A stretch of 61,115 bases of DNA. It comes from an uncultured Oscillospiraceae bacterium. Lineage in GTDB: Bacteria > Bacillota > Clostridia > Oscillospirales > Acutalibacteraceae. The first letter of the stretch is position 1. Each line of letters begins with the position of its first letter. The DNA is taken from assembly GCA_900540305.1 (NCBI GenBank), contig UQFL01000006.1, forward strand, positions 1 through 61,115, written 5' to 3'. Positions 40,710 through 50,797 of the stretch are shown piece by piece. The notes under the pieces are model-generated. The model was not told the origin of the DNA. It saw only the letters and a program-made list of their open reading frames with translations, and made no database searches. The translations under genes were made by a program, and so were the position numbers.

Positions 40710-43700
40710 TCACTCTGACATACTATTTGTCAATAGTTTTTGCAGTTGTTCGAGATTTAAAATCTCCTCAGAACCCTCAGCAGAGAAGTAGCTGGGAACA
40801 ACATCAACATCACGGAAAGCATCCATACCTGTTCCGGCAGGAACAAGCTTACCGATGATAACATTCTCTTTAAGACCGATAAGCGGGTCAACCTTGCCCT
40901 TGATAGCGGCATCGGTGAGAACTCTTGTTGTCTCCTGGAATGAAGCGGCTGAAAGGAATGAATCTGTTGCAAGAGAAGCCTTTGTAATACCCATAAGAAT
41001 AGGAATATATGTGGCTTTCTTGAGCTCTGTTTCGCCTGCTTTGATTCTTGCTTCGATTGCGTCGTTTGCTTCGTCAACAGCTGAAACATCAACCATTGTG
41101 CCTGAAACGAGATCTGTATCGCCTGCATCGTCAACAGTACACTTCTTGAGCATCTGACGAACGATAACCTCAATGTGCTTATCGTTGATATCAACACCCT
41201 GTGTACGGTAAGCGAACTGAACTTCCTGAATAAGGTAGTTATATACAGCCTCTTCGCCGAGGATTGCAAGAACATCGTGAGGATTCTTAGAACCGTATGT
41301 GAGTTCCTGACCCTTCTTAACAGTTGCGCCATCAACGATTTCCTCGCGGATTCTGAAGCCGTAAGGAATGAGATATTTCTTCTCTTCAAGGGTATCGCTG
41401 TTTGTAACAACGATGTGGTTAGCCTTTTTAACCTCTTCAAATCTTACTACGCCGTCAATCTCAGAAAGAATTGCGTACTGCTTCGGCTTTCTTGCCTCAA
41501 ACAATTCTTCAACACGGGGAAGACCCTGTGTAATATCCTCTCCGCCTGCGATACCACCGGTGTGGAAGGTTCTCATTGTAAGCTGAGTACCGGGCTCACC
41601 GATTGACTGAGCAGCGATGATACCAACAGCCTCGCCGACCTGAACGGGCTCATTGAACGCAAGGTTTGAGCCGTAGCACTTGCGGCAAACGCCGTGGCGT
41701 GATTTACAAGTGATAAGAGATCTGATTTTAACTTCTTTGATGCCTGCGTCAACAATTCTGTCAGCAGTTTCTTTTGTCATCATCTCATCGGGAGAAGCAA
41801 GAACTTCGCCTGTTGCGGGGTCAACAACCTCTTCAAGCGGGAATCTGCCGACAAGTCTTTCGTTGAGAGATTCAAGCTCACGGTTGCCGTCCATGATAGC
41901 CTTAACTACGATACCCTCGTGGCATCCGCAGTCATCATCACGGATAATAACATCCTGAGATACGTCAACAAGACGACGGGTAAGGTAACCTGAGTCAGCG
42001 GTACGAAGCGCTGTATCGGCAAGACCTTTACGAGCACCACGGGATGAAATGAAGTATTCAAGAATATTAAGACCTTCACGGTAGTTAGCACGAATCGGGA
42101 TTTCGATTGTCTTACCTGCTGTGTTAGCGATAAGACCTCTCATACCTGCGAGCTGACGAAGCTGTGCTGTACTACCACGAGCACCTGAGTCTACCATCAT
42201 GTGAATCGGGTTGTGAGTACCGTCAAAGTTTGATGTGAGCTCATTTGTAACTCTGTTTGTGCAGTCCTCCCAAGCCTTAATTACGGCTGCGGAACGCTCA
42301 TCGTTTGTGATAAGACCGTAGTTGTAGTTGAGCATAATTTCGTCAACCTTCTTTTCAGCCTCATCAAGGAACTGCTTTTTAGCGTCGGGGATAAGAGCGT
42401 CGCATACAGCAACGGTTGTACCCGAAACGGTTGAATATTTATAGCCCTGAGCCTTGATAGCGTCAAGAGCGATAGAAGCAACTGACACGCCGTGAACGGA
42501 GATAAGCTTATCAACAATCTGACCGAGCTGTTTCTTCTTAACAACGAAGTCGATTTCAAGCTTGAATTCCTTATCAGGCTGTGTGCGGTCAACAAATCCG
42601 AGATCCTGAGGAATGGGATTGTTGAAGATGATTCTGCCTATGGTTGTTACGATTACAGCGCTCTTTTCAACGCCGTCAACCTCTTTGGAAACACGCACTT
42701 TTGCAGGTGAGTGCATACCGAGAGAGCCCTCAACATAAGCCATAGTAGCCTCGTCTTTGTCTCTGTAAATCTTATATGATTTATAGATGCCGAATTCAGA
42801 AACGAGAGCGTCATCAGCCTCATCTGTGAGAATTTCGGAATCTGAATATTTACCAGCAACTTTAGCCTTTACATCAGCAAAATCAATTTCATTTGTTCTT
42901 GCTTCATCTGTAAAGAACTTGGGCTGACCGGGTTCACCCTCTTTAATCATTGTAAGATAGTAAGAACCGATAACCATATCCTGTGTGGGAACGGCAACGG
43001 GCTTACCGTCTGACGGTTTAAGAAGGTTGTTAGCGGCAAGCATAAGCATACGAGCCTCTGCCTGAGCCTCTGCTGAAAGCGGAACGTGAACAGCCATCTG
43101 GTCGCCGTCGAAGTCAGCGTTGAACGCTGTACATGAAAGCGGATGAAGCTTAATAGCTCTACCCTCAACGAGAACTGGCTCGAACGCCTGAATACCAAGA
43201 CGGTGAAGTGTAGGAGCACGGTTGAGCATTACGGGGTGGTCTTTAATAACAACCTCAAGAGCATCCCATACTGCGGGATCCTGAGCACGCTCTACCTTTT
43301 TCCTTGCTGATTTAATATTTGAAGCTGCGCCTGTTGCAACAAGACGCTTCATAACGAAGGGCTTGAACAACTCGATAGCCATTTCCTTGGGAAGACCGCA
43401 CTGATGCATTTTAAGTTCGGGTCCTACAACGATAACGGAACGGCCTGAGTAGTCAACACGCTTACCGAGAAGGTTCTGACGGAAACGGCCCTGCTTACCT
43501 TTAAGCATATCGGAAAGAGATTTAAGAGGACGGTTGCTCGGTCCTGTAACGGGACGGCCTCTTCTGCCGTTGTCGATAAGGGCGTCAACAGCCTCCTGAA
43601 GCATTCTCTTTTCGTTTCTTACGATAATATCGGGTGCGCCGAGCTCAAGAAGTCTCTTAAGACGGTTGTTTCTGTTGATAACTCTTCTGTAAAGGTCATT

Positions 43701-44462
43701 AAGGTCTGATGTTGCGAATCTGCCGCCGTCAAGCTGAACCATAGGACGGATATCGGGCGGGATTACGGGGATAACATCAAGAATCATCCATTCAAGCTTG
43801 TTGCCGCTCTTGTAGAAAGCCTCTACAACATCAAGTCTCTTGAGAATACGAACTCTCTTCTGACCTGTTGCGCCCTCAAGCTCGCTTGTGAGCTCATTTC
43901 TGAGCTGCTCAACATCAATGTCCTGAAGAAGCTTTTTGATAGCTTCTGCGCCCATGCCTGCTTCAAAATCATCCTCATATCTCTCACGCATTTCTGCGTA
44001 TTCCTTTTCATTGAGGATCTGCATTTTTTCAAGCGGTGTATCTCCGGGGTCTGTAACGATATAAAGTGCGAAATAAAGCACCTTTTCAAGATAACGGGGG
44101 CTAATATCAAGCACAAGACCAAGGCGGCTGGGGATTCCCTTGAAATACCAAATATGGGAAACGGGAGCTGCAAGCTCGATATGACCCATACGCTCACGGC
44201 GTACCTTTGAGCGTGTGATTTCAACACCACAACGCTCGCAGACTTTGCCCTTATAACGAACTCTCTTGTACTTACCGCAGTGGCATTCCCAGTCCTTTGT
44301 AGGTCCGAAAATTCTTTCGCAGTAAAGACCGTCTTTTTCGGGTTTAAGAGTTCTGTAGTTTATAGTTTCCGGCTTTGTAACCTCACCGTAGGACCAAGCA
44401 CGAATCTGCTCAGGAGAGGCAAGGCCGATTTTAATTGAACTGAATTCGTTTTGATTTTCCAT
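40710..44462 (-). CDS. rpoC: RNA polymerase beta' subunit
   Basis: 1250 residues. N-terminal zinc site CHCGKYKRVRYKGKVCERCG, the lid/rudder region (RFRQNLLGKRVDYSGRSVIVV), the catalytic NADFDGDQMAVH, the bridge helix (DSGARGSTAQLRQLAGMRGL), the second zinc site (DDDCGCHEG and CKSRHGVCRKCYG) and the trigger-loop region IAAQSIGEPGTQLTMRTFHT. No large insertion. It follows rpoB by 52 bp and is followed by rpsL. Confidence 0.99.
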   Translation of the reverse strand: MENQNEFSSIKIGLASPEQIRAWSYGEVTKPETINYRTLKPEKDGLYCERIFGPTKDWECHCGKYKRVRYKGKVCERCGVEITRSKVRRERMGHIELAAPVSHIWYFKGIPSRLGLVLDISPRYLEKVLYFALYIVTDPGDTPLEKMQILNEKEYAEMRERYEDDFEAGMGAEAIKKLLQDIDVEQLRNELTSELEGATGQKRVRILKRLDVVEAFYKSGNKLEWMILDVIPVIPPDIRPMVQLDGGRFATSDLNDLYRRVINRNNRLKRLLELGAPDIIVRNEKRMLQEAVDALIDNGRRGRPVTGPSNRPLKSLSDMLKGKQGRFRQNLLGKRVDYSGRSVIVVGPELKMHQCGLPKEMAIELFKPFVMKRLVATGAASNIKSARKKVERAQDPAVWDALEVVIKDHPVMLNRAPTLHRLGIQAFEPVLVEGRAIKLHPLSCTAFNADFDGDQMAVHVPLSAEAQAEARMLMLAANNLLKPSDGKPVAVPTQDMVIGSYYLTMIKEGEPGQPKFFTDEARTNEIDFADVKAKVAGKYSDSEILTDEADDALVSEFGIYKSYKIYRDKDEATMAYVEGSLGMHSPAKVRVSKEVDGVEKSAVIVTTIGRIIFNNPIPQDLGFVDRTQPDKEFKLEIDFVVKKKQLGQIVDKLISVHGVSVASIALDAIKAQGYKYSTVSGTTVAVCDALIPDAKKQFLDEAEKKVDEIMLNYNYGLITNDERSAAVIKAWEDCTNRVTNELTSNFDGTHNPIHMMVDSGARGSTAQLRQLAGMRGLIANTAGKTIEIPIRANYREGLNILEYFISSRGARKGLADTALRTADSGYLTRRLVDVSQDVIIRDDDCGCHEGIVVKAIMDGNRELESLNERLVGRFPLEEVVDPATGEVLASPDEMMTKETADRIVDAGIKEVKIRSLITCKSRHGVCRKCYGSNLAFNEPVQVGEAVGIIAAQSIGEPGTQLTMRTFHTGGIAGGEDITQGLPRVEELFEARKPKQYAILSEIDGVVRFEEVKKANHIVVTNSDTLEEKKYLIPYGFRIREEIVDGATVKKGQELTYGSKNPHDVLAILGEEAVYNYLIQEVQFAYRTQGVDINDKHIEVIVRQMLKKCTVDDAGDTDLVSGTMVDVSAVDEANDAIEARIKAGETELKKATYIPILMGITKASLATDSFLSAASFQETTRVLTDAAIKGKVDPLIGLKENVIIGKLVPAGTGMDAFRDVDVVPSYFSAEGSEEILNLEQLQKLLTNSMSE

Positions 44463-44514
44463 TTGGAAGCACTCCTTTATATATAATGTAATGTGGGGAT
44501 TTCAGCCAGCGGGA

Positions 44515-47500
44515 TTATTCGTCATAATCCTCTTCATGAGAATCTGTGAAAAGATCACCAAAATCTGAATCCTGACCTGCTTCCTCGCCTTTCTCATCGG
44601 GATTTTCTACGGTATAGCCGTCGCTTTCGCCGTCAAAATCGTTTACCTGAGTAAAGGCGTTATCGTCTATCGGCTGGATTTCTGTTCCGTCGTCAATATC
44701 CTGCTTAAGCTCAACCTCGTTGCCGTCCTTATCATAAAGGCGGGTATCAAGACCGAGAGCCTGAAGTTCTTTATAAAGAACCTTGAATGACTCGGGAGTT
44801 CCTGCGGGCGGAATGTTTTCGCCCTTAACGATTGCCTCGTAAGTCTTAACACGGCCTGAAACATCGTCCGACTTAACGGTGATGATTTCCTGAAGTGTGT
44901 AAGCCGCGCCGTAAGCTTCAAGCGCCCAAACTTCCATTTCACCGAAACGCTGACCGCCGAACTGAGCTTTACCGCCGAGGGGCTGCTGCGTTACCATACT
45001 GTAAGGACCTGTTGAACGAGCGTGAATCTTATCGTCAACAAGGTGATGGAGTTTGAGGTAGTACATATAGCCGACTGTAATCGGGTTATCAAATTTCTCA
45101 CCCGTTCTACCGTCTGTAAGGATTGTTTTACCGTCCTCTGAAAGACCTGCGAGTTTAAGGCATTCTCTGATATCATCCTCGTGAGCGCCGTCAAATACGG
45201 GTGTGCACATCTTCCAGCCGAGAGCCATTGCGGCATAGCCGAGATGAACTTCAAGTACCTGACCGATGTTCATACGGGAAGGTACGCCGAGAGGGTTAAG
45301 AACAATGTCGAGCGGGCGTCCGTCGGGAAGGAAGGGCATATCTTCCTGAGGAAGCACTCTTGAAACAACACCCTTGTTACCGTGACGACCAGCCATCTTA
45401 TCGCCGACCTGGATTTTTCTCTTCTGAGCAATATAAACTCTAACTACTTTATTTACGCCGGGGCTAAGCTCATCACAGTTTGCACGGGTAAATACTTTAA
45501 CATCAACAACAATACCGTATTCGCCGTGGGGAACACGCATTGAAGTATCTCTAACTTCTCTTGCCTTTTCGCCGAAGATTGCTCGGAGAAGTCTTTCTTC
45601 AGCTGTAAGCTCTGTTTCTCCCTTAGGAGTAACCTTACCTACAAGAATGTCGCCGCTGTGTACTTCTGCACCGATACGGATGATACCGTCTTCGTCAAGG
45701 TCTTTAAGAGCGTCGTCGCCGACATTGGGAATATCTCTTGTGATTTCCTCGGGTCCGAGCTTTGTATCTCTTGACTCAACATCGTGCTCTTCAATATGAA
45801 TAGAAGTATACACATCGTCTCTTACCATTTTTTCATTGATAAGAACAGCGTCCTCGTAGTTGTAACCCTCCCATGTCATGAAGCCGATGAGAGCGTTCTT
45901 ACCGAGTGAAACCTCACCGTTGCAGGTTGCGGGACCGTCTGCGATAACCTGACCATCCTCAACTGTCTGATGAAGAGAAACGATAGGTCTCTGGTTAATG
46001 CAGGTGCCCTGGTTAGAGCCGCTGAACTTAACGAGGTCGTATCTGTCAACCTCACCCTTTTTAACGGTGATTTCGATTGAATCGGCGTCAACCGCTGTTA
46101 CGGTACCGCCGCGTTTTGCAATAACTACAACGCCTGAGTCATAAGCTGCCTTATACTCCATGCCTGTGCCTACAACGGGAGCTTCCGTTTTAAGAAGCGG
46201 AACTGCCTGACGCTGCATGTTAGCACCCATAAGAGCACGGTTTGCGTCGTCGTTTTCAAGGAAAGGAATCATCGCCGTAGCAACGGATACAACCATCTTG
46301 GGCGATACATCCATATAATCAACTTTTTCGGGTTCGCAGGTGATAAACTCGTCTTTATGACGGCATGTTACACGCTTGTTGAGGAATCTGCCGTTTTCAT
46401 CGAGCGGTTCGTTAGCCTGAGCAACAACGAAATCATCCTCTACATCAGCTGTCATATAAACAACTTCTGAAGTTACAACGCCTGTTTCCTTATCAACCTT
46501 ACGGTAAGGAGCCTCAATGAAACCGTATTCATTAAGACGGCTGTAACAAGCAAGATAAGAGATAAGACCAATGTTGGGACCTTCGGGAGTCTCGATGGGA
46601 CACATTCTTCCGTAATGTGTGTAGTGAACATCTCGAACCTCGAATCCTGCACGGTCACGTGAAAGACCGCCGGGGCCGAGTGCTGAAAGTCTTCTCTTAT
46701 GAGTAAGCTCTGCAAGCGGGTTGTTCTGGTCCATAAACTGTGAAAGCGGTGAAGAACCGAAGAATTCTTTTACAGCTGCAACAACGGGTCTGATATTGAT
46801 GAGCGCCTGGGGAGTGATAGCCTCCTCATCATCCTGCACCTGAAGAGTCATTCTTTCACGGATAACTCTTTCCATTCTTGAGAAACCGATTCTGATCTGG
46901 TTCTGAAGAAGTTCGCCTACCGCTCTGATACGGCGGTTGCCGAGGTGGTCGATATCATCTGTTGTACCTACGCCGCAAGCAAGGTTGAGAAGATATGAAA
47001 CTGTTGCGAAAATATCGTCAACAATAATGTGTTTCGGAATAAGGTCGTCTGCATGAAGCTTGATTTCCTCTTTAAGAGCCTCTTCGTCATCACTGCATCT
47101 TTCAAGAATTTCAGAGAGTGCTCTGTAAGAAACCTTTTCATTGATACCGAAAGGCTTGCAGTCGAAATCAACATATTTATCAATATCTACCATGCCGTTT
47201 GATACGATTTTGATTTCTTTGCCGTCAGCATCAACAAAAGCGTTCATAACGCCCGCATTTTCAATTTCAAGAGCCTTTTCCTTGCTGATAACTTCGCCTG
47301 CGTCTGCAAGGAATTCGCCCTGAGGTGAGATAATCGGCTGGGTAAGTGTTCTGCCGATAAGTCTGTCGCTTATAGCAAGCTTTTTGTTGTATTTATATCT
47401 GCCCACTCTTGACAAATCATAGCGGTGAGCGTCAAAGAACAAGCCGTCAAGATGAGCCTGAGCCGTTTCAAGTGTGGGGGGCTCGCCGGGACGAAGCTTC

Positions 47501-48216
47501 TTGTAAACTTCAAGAAGAGCCTCTTCCATATTCTTGGTGGTGTCCTTTTCGATTGTAGCCTCAATTCTCTCGTCATCGCCGAAGAATTCTCTGATTTCAT
47601 CGTCAGTTCCGAGTCCGAGAGCTCTGAGGAATGTTGTAATGAATATTTTTCTGTTCTTGTCTATTCTTACATAGAAAATATCGTTAGCGTCTGTTTCGTA
47701 TTCGAGCCACGCACCTCTGTTCGGAATTACTGTGTTGGTGAACAATTCCTTACCTGTTTTATCGTGGTCCATATGATAGTAAACGCCGGGAGAACGGACA
47801 AGCTGTGAAACAATACATCTTTCCGCGCCGTTGATAACAAATGTGCCGGCATCGGTCATAAGCGGGAAGTCGCCCATATAGATGATGTTTTCCTTAACTT
47901 CGCCTGTTTCTTTATTCTGCAGGCGCGCCCTTACCTTGAGAGGTTTAGCGTATGTTACATCACGGGATTTGCACTGTGCAATGGTGTATTTAGGCTCATC
48001 GTCCATTGAGTAATCAATGAAGTCGAGCACAAGATTGCCCGTGTAATCGGTTATCGGCCCGATGTCGCGGAAAACCTCCTGGAGACCTTCATCGAGAAAC
48101 CACTGATAAGATTTTTTCTGCACCTCAATGAGGTTGGGCATAGGCATAACCTCGTTGATTTTTGCAAAGCTTTTTCTTGTTGTGGTACCGAGCTGAACAT
48201 CCTTCACATTTACCAT
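44515..48216 (-). CDS. rpoB: RNA polymerase beta subunit
   Basis: 1233 residues from the ATG at 48216, where homology begins (VNVKDVQLGTTTRKSF); a frame extension to 48387 crosses the promoter and leader and is rejected. The rifampicin-site region LSQFMDQNNPLAELTHKRRL and the following SALGPGGLSRDR are wild type at the residues usually mutated in resistance. The C-terminal region KTYEAIVKGENIP is present, followed by an acidic tail. GGAG lies 11 bases before the ATG, a wide spacing. Confidence 0.99.
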   Translation of the reverse strand: MVNVKDVQLGTTTRKSFAKINEVMPMPNLIEVQKKSYQWFLDEGLQEVFRDIGPITDYTGNLVLDFIDYSMDDEPKYTIAQCKSRDVTYAKPLKVRARLQNKETGEVKENIIYMGDFPLMTDAGTFVINGAERCIVSQLVRSPGVYYHMDHDKTGKELFTNTVIPNRGAWLEYETDANDIFYVRIDKNRKIFITTFLRALGLGTDDEIREFFGDDERIEATIEKDTTKNMEEALLEVYKKLRPGEPPTLETAQAHLDGLFFDAHRYDLSRVGRYKYNKKLAISDRLIGRTLTQPIISPQGEFLADAGEVISKEKALEIENAGVMNAFVDADGKEIKIVSNGMVDIDKYVDFDCKPFGINEKVSYRALSEILERCSDDEEALKEEIKLHADDLIPKHIIVDDIFATVSYLLNLACGVGTTDDIDHLGNRRIRAVGELLQNQIRIGFSRMERVIRERMTLQVQDDEEAITPQALINIRPVVAAVKEFFGSSPLSQFMDQNNPLAELTHKRRLSALGPGGLSRDRAGFEVRDVHYTHYGRMCPIETPEGPNIGLISYLACYSRLNEYGFIEAPYRKVDKETGVVTSEVVYMTADVEDDFVVAQANEPLDENGRFLNKRVTCRHKDEFITCEPEKVDYMDVSPKMVVSVATAMIPFLENDDANRALMGANMQRQAVPLLKTEAPVVGTGMEYKAAYDSGVVVIAKRGGTVTAVDADSIEITVKKGEVDRYDLVKFSGSNQGTCINQRPIVSLHQTVEDGQVIADGPATCNGEVSLGKNALIGFMTWEGYNYEDAVLINEKMVRDDVYTSIHIEEHDVESRDTKLGPEEITRDIPNVGDDALKDLDEDGIIRIGAEVHSGDILVGKVTPKGETELTAEERLLRAIFGEKAREVRDTSMRVPHGEYGIVVDVKVFTRANCDELSPGVNKVVRVYIAQKRKIQVGDKMAGRHGNKGVVSRVLPQEDMPFLPDGRPLDIVLNPLGVPSRMNIGQVLEVHLGYAAMALGWKMCTPVFDGAHEDDIRECLKLAGLSEDGKTILTDGRTGEKFDNPITVGYMYYLKLHHLVDDKIHARSTGPYSMVTQQPLGGKAQFGGQRFGEMEVWALEAYGAAYTLQEIITVKSDDVSGRVKTYEAIVKGENIPPAGTPESFKVLYKELQALGLDTRLYDKDGNEVELKQDIDDGTEIQPIDDNAFTQVNDFDGESDGYTVENPDEKGEEAGQDSDFGDLFTDSHEEDYDE

Positions 48217-48290
48217 AAAGGTAATCACTCCGTTTCTTTGTAAATTACTGAAAAAATCAAAAATCGCGCCGATTTGACAAAACGCACCCG

Positions 48291-48346
48291 ACAGGAAAAC
48301 CCACTGTTTTCTGTTTCGGAACAAGGCGTTTTTCGGCAAAAAGCGC
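48291..48346 (-). promoter_or_regulatory. Two hairpins in the rpoB leader
   Basis: The rpoB transcript would begin near 48366, giving a leader of about 150 nt. It holds a stem at 48346-48326 (GCGCTTTTTGCCGAAAAACGC, one bulge) and one at 48314-48291 (ACAGAAAAC / GTTTTCCTGT, one bulge). Neither is followed by a clear U tract. The rest of the 396-bp rpoB/48613 gap holds only the two divergent promoters; I see no small gene in it. Confidence 0.4.
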
Positions 48347-48372
48347 ATACTTTCCATTTTTAGCGTGCATAT

Positions 48373-48401
48373 ATAATAATATCTCAACTTAAAGATGTCA
48401 A
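48373..48401 (-). promoter_or_regulatory. Sigma-A-type promoter of rpoBC
   Basis: On the minus strand a perfect TTGACA (48401-48396), a 17-bp spacer and TATTAT (48378-48373). Nothing resembling rplJ/rplL precedes rpoB in the window; a divergent gene lies upstream, so this is the operon's own start. Confidence 0.85.
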
Positions 48402-48555
48402 TAAAAATTTTTTAAATATTTCAAAATCGGCGTGTTTTCGGTAAAACTTTTTGTTATACTGCGCCGAGTGTTTCTTGTTTTGGCGTAAATTCATAGCTTT
48501 TGAGATCGTTTTTCGGAATTAATATGTTAAATAATTTTAAAGACGGTTTTTAATC

Positions 48556-48584
48556 TTTTCAAAGGCGTTCTAATTTGTTATAAT
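48556..48584 (+). promoter_or_regulatory. Promoter of the solute-binding lipoprotein gene
   Basis: TTTTCA (48556-48561), a 17-bp spacer and consensus TATAAT (48579-48584), about 28 bp before the ATG at 48613. The -35 is a partial match. Confidence 0.6.
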
Positions 48585-48612
48585 AGAATAACTTATTTGA
48601 ATGGTGATGTTT

Positions 48613-50235
48613 ATGAAAAAGATTATTTCGGTTTTGCTCTGCCTTGCAATGAGCGTTTGTATATTTTCAGGCTGTTCCAAAGATGAAAGCATAGACCTGA
48701 TTTACCCCTTTGAGGGAGATGTAAAAAGCTATGACCCACAGGTTGCATCAACGGCGGATGAATTTCTTATAATCGAAAACTGCTTTGAAGGACTTGTGAG
48801 ATGCGATGATGAGGGAAACATAACCCCCGGCTGTGCGGAAAGCTGGACAGTCAGCGAGGACGGTCTTACATACACATTTAAAATCAAGCAGGGACTTAAA
48901 TGGTACATTTATCCCTCTGTAAAGGAAAAAATGGGCGAAGACTTCAACCCCGATGTAACGGCGAACGATTTTGTTTACGGACTTCAAAGAGCGGTTGACC
49001 CCAACACTCAGTGCCCCCTCTTCCCCACCGTTTCAGGAATAGTTAATGCCAACGAAATACACTCAGGCTCAGCGGATGTTTCTTCACTTGGCGTTATGGC
49101 TGACGGAAATTATACACTTGTAATAAATCTCACAACGCCTGACGATTCATTTCTTGAAACACTTTCAACAGCCGTTGCAATGCCGTGCAACAGAGAATTT
49201 TTTGAATCAACAAACGGCAGATATGGACTTGATTTGAAATACACCATGTTTAACGGTCAGTTTGTTATTACGAGCGTTTTAGACACTTCTTATGTTCTCA
49301 AAGACAACAGCGCATACAACGGGCCCACAAAGGCAAAAGCGTCTGATTTAACGCTAAAAAAAGTTGAAAGCGACGCCGAACTTTACGAGGATGTTATAAG
49401 CGGATATTATGACGCCGCATACCTCAGAGGTTACGAGGGAAAAGAGGTAAGCAAAAAGAGCGGCATTACCCTCATTCCTTACAGCAATACTACATGGACA
49501 TTTATAATGAACAGTTCCTCGGGAATTTTCAGCCAGAAAGACGCACGCAAAGCCTTTGCGCTTTCTGTTTCCGAGCCGAACTATGAAGAATACGAATTTT
49601 TAACAGATGCGGTGGGATACATTCCGCCGACCTGCACGGCAAATTCAAAGCCGTATTACGAGCAGAGCGCGGCTATTGCCGAAAGCGCTGACCAGCAGAC
49701 GGCAATCGAACTTTGGAAAGACGCCATTGACGAGGCTGACAACTACTCGATTTCAATAACCGTTCTTGCTCCCACGGGAATGGAAGATGTGGCAAAAGAG
49801 CTGTTACAGGGAGTACAGGCAGGAATCGGCTCTGTTTCAAAAGTTGACGATAAGGCTGTTGAATTTTCACTCAAGCTTGAAACGCTCACTCAAAGCGAGA
49901 TTGATTCTAAAATCGCAACTGGAGAATATGATGTTGTTCTCTATCCTTTTGCGGCAAACTCCGCAAGTCCCGTATCATTCCTTCAGACATTTGACAGTTC
50001 ATCTGTTACATTTTACAGAAACGAATTTGAACAGGCACTTGAAGACGCCGCCTCAGCTTCTTCGCAGGACTTAATTTCTGCCTGCGAAAAGTGTGAGAAA
50101 GAGCTTTATGAAACTTACAGCTTCTTCCCGCTGTTTTACGAATCAAACTATTACGCTCAGGCAAAGGGCGTAAGCGGAGTTCAGTTCCACCCAGGAACGG
50201 GAAGGGTGAATTTCATAAATGCAACAAGAGAATAA
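48613..50235 (+). CDS. ABC-type peptide/oligopeptide solute-binding lipoprotein
   Basis: 540 residues from the ATG at 48613 (GGTGAT upstream). The signal peptide has a lipobox (IFSGC, Cys21). The SBP family 5 (OppA/DppA) fold is indicated by YPFEGDVKSYDPQVASTADEF, ENCFEGLVRCDDEGNITPG, AESWTVSEDGLTYTFKIKQG and the VTANDFVYGLQRAVDP block. It binds peptides or similar ligands outside the membrane for an ABC importer. No permease or ATPase genes are nearby, so it is an orphan receptor that either uses a distant transporter or has another role. The VanZ-like gene starts inside its end. Confidence 0.9.
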   Translation: MKKIISVLLCLAMSVCIFSGCSKDESIDLIYPFEGDVKSYDPQVASTADEFLIIENCFEGLVRCDDEGNITPGCAESWTVSEDGLTYTFKIKQGLKWYIYPSVKEKMGEDFNPDVTANDFVYGLQRAVDPNTQCPLFPTVSGIVNANEIHSGSADVSSLGVMADGNYTLVINLTTPDDSFLETLSTAVAMPCNREFFESTNGRYGLDLKYTMFNGQFVITSVLDTSYVLKDNSAYNGPTKAKASDLTLKKVESDAELYEDVISGYYDAAYLRGYEGKEVSKKSGITLIPYSNTTWTFIMNSSSGIFSQKDARKAFALSVSEPNYEEYEFLTDAVGYIPPTCTANSKPYYEQSAAIAESADQQTAIELWKDAIDEADNYSISITVLAPTGMEDVAKELLQGVQAGIGSVSKVDDKAVEFSLKLETLTQSEIDSKIATGEYDVVLYPFAANSASPVSFLQTFDSSSVTFYRNEFEQALEDAASASSQDLISACEKCEKELYETYSFFPLFYESNYYAQAKGVSGVQFHPGTGRVNFINATRE

Positions 50236-50701
50236 AAGAATAACGGCTTTGCGCTGTTTATGCTGGGCGCTGACTGCCCTTATTATGTGCGCCGTGTTTT
50301 ACTTTTCATCACGCACGGCAAGCGAATCGGCGCAGCAAAGCGGATTTTTTACAGAGATTTTCAACAGGGTGTTTGAAAATTTCCCCTATGCAGAACTTGT
50401 AGTAAGAAAATCGGCGCATTTTCTTGAATTTACTGCACTCGGTTTTTCGTTTTCTTTGTCGCTATATATGCAGTTTTTTAAATTCAAACCAGTTTGGGCG
50501 GTTGCACTTACATCGCTTTATGCCGTTACTGACGAAGTGCATCAGCTTTTCGTTGACGGCAGGGCGTGCCGTTTCACCGACTGGCTTATAGACACAGCAG
50601 GCGGACTGACGGGTGCTTTAGTTTTCCTTTTGATTGCAGTTATTATCAAAAAGGTTGTTTCCGTCAGAGCCGAAAGCAAGCGCAAGCCTACTGATAATTA
50701 A
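50219..50701 (+). CDS. VanZ-like family membrane protein
   Basis: 160 residues. VanZ-family features: an N-terminal helix, FYFSSRTASESAQQSG, RKSAHFLEFTALGF (the conserved K.AHF.EF core), DEVHQLFVDGRACRFTDWLIDTAGG and a final helix with a basic tail. VanZ gives low-level teicoplanin resistance in enterococci, but most homologues have no known resistance role. It overlaps the solute-binding lipoprotein gene by 17 bp, indicating coupled translation. Confidence 0.88.
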   Translation: MQQENKRITALRCLCWALTALIMCAVFYFSSRTASESAQQSGFFTEIFNRVFENFPYAELVVRKSAHFLEFTALGFSFSLSLYMQFFKFKPVWAVALTSLYAVTDEVHQLFVDGRACRFTDWLIDTAGGLTGALVFLLIAVIIKKVVSVRAESKRKPTDN

Positions 50702-50719
50702 ATTAATTTTCAAGCGGTA

Positions 50720-50747
50720 TTGACAGGGATAATAATTAGATTATAAT
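50720..50747 (+). promoter_or_regulatory. Consensus promoter of nagB
   Basis: TTGACA (50720-50725), a 16-bp spacer and TATAAT (50742-50747), 50 bp before the nagB ATG. Both hexamers are perfect. Confidence 0.85.
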
Positions 50748-50797
50748 ATTATTGTTTAAAATTGTTAAATAAGGAAATATTAAGGAGGTACAACAGG

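Noticed and set aside
40757..41440. 227-residue minus-strand ORF
   Set aside because: Out-of-frame shadow within rpoC.
44515..48216. Rifampicin-resistance substitutions in rpoB
   Set aside because: The rifampicin-site residues read as wild type.
50748..50797. glmS-type ribozyme or riboswitch before nagB
   Set aside because: The leader is about 45 nt, far too short, and the promoter lies directly before it.
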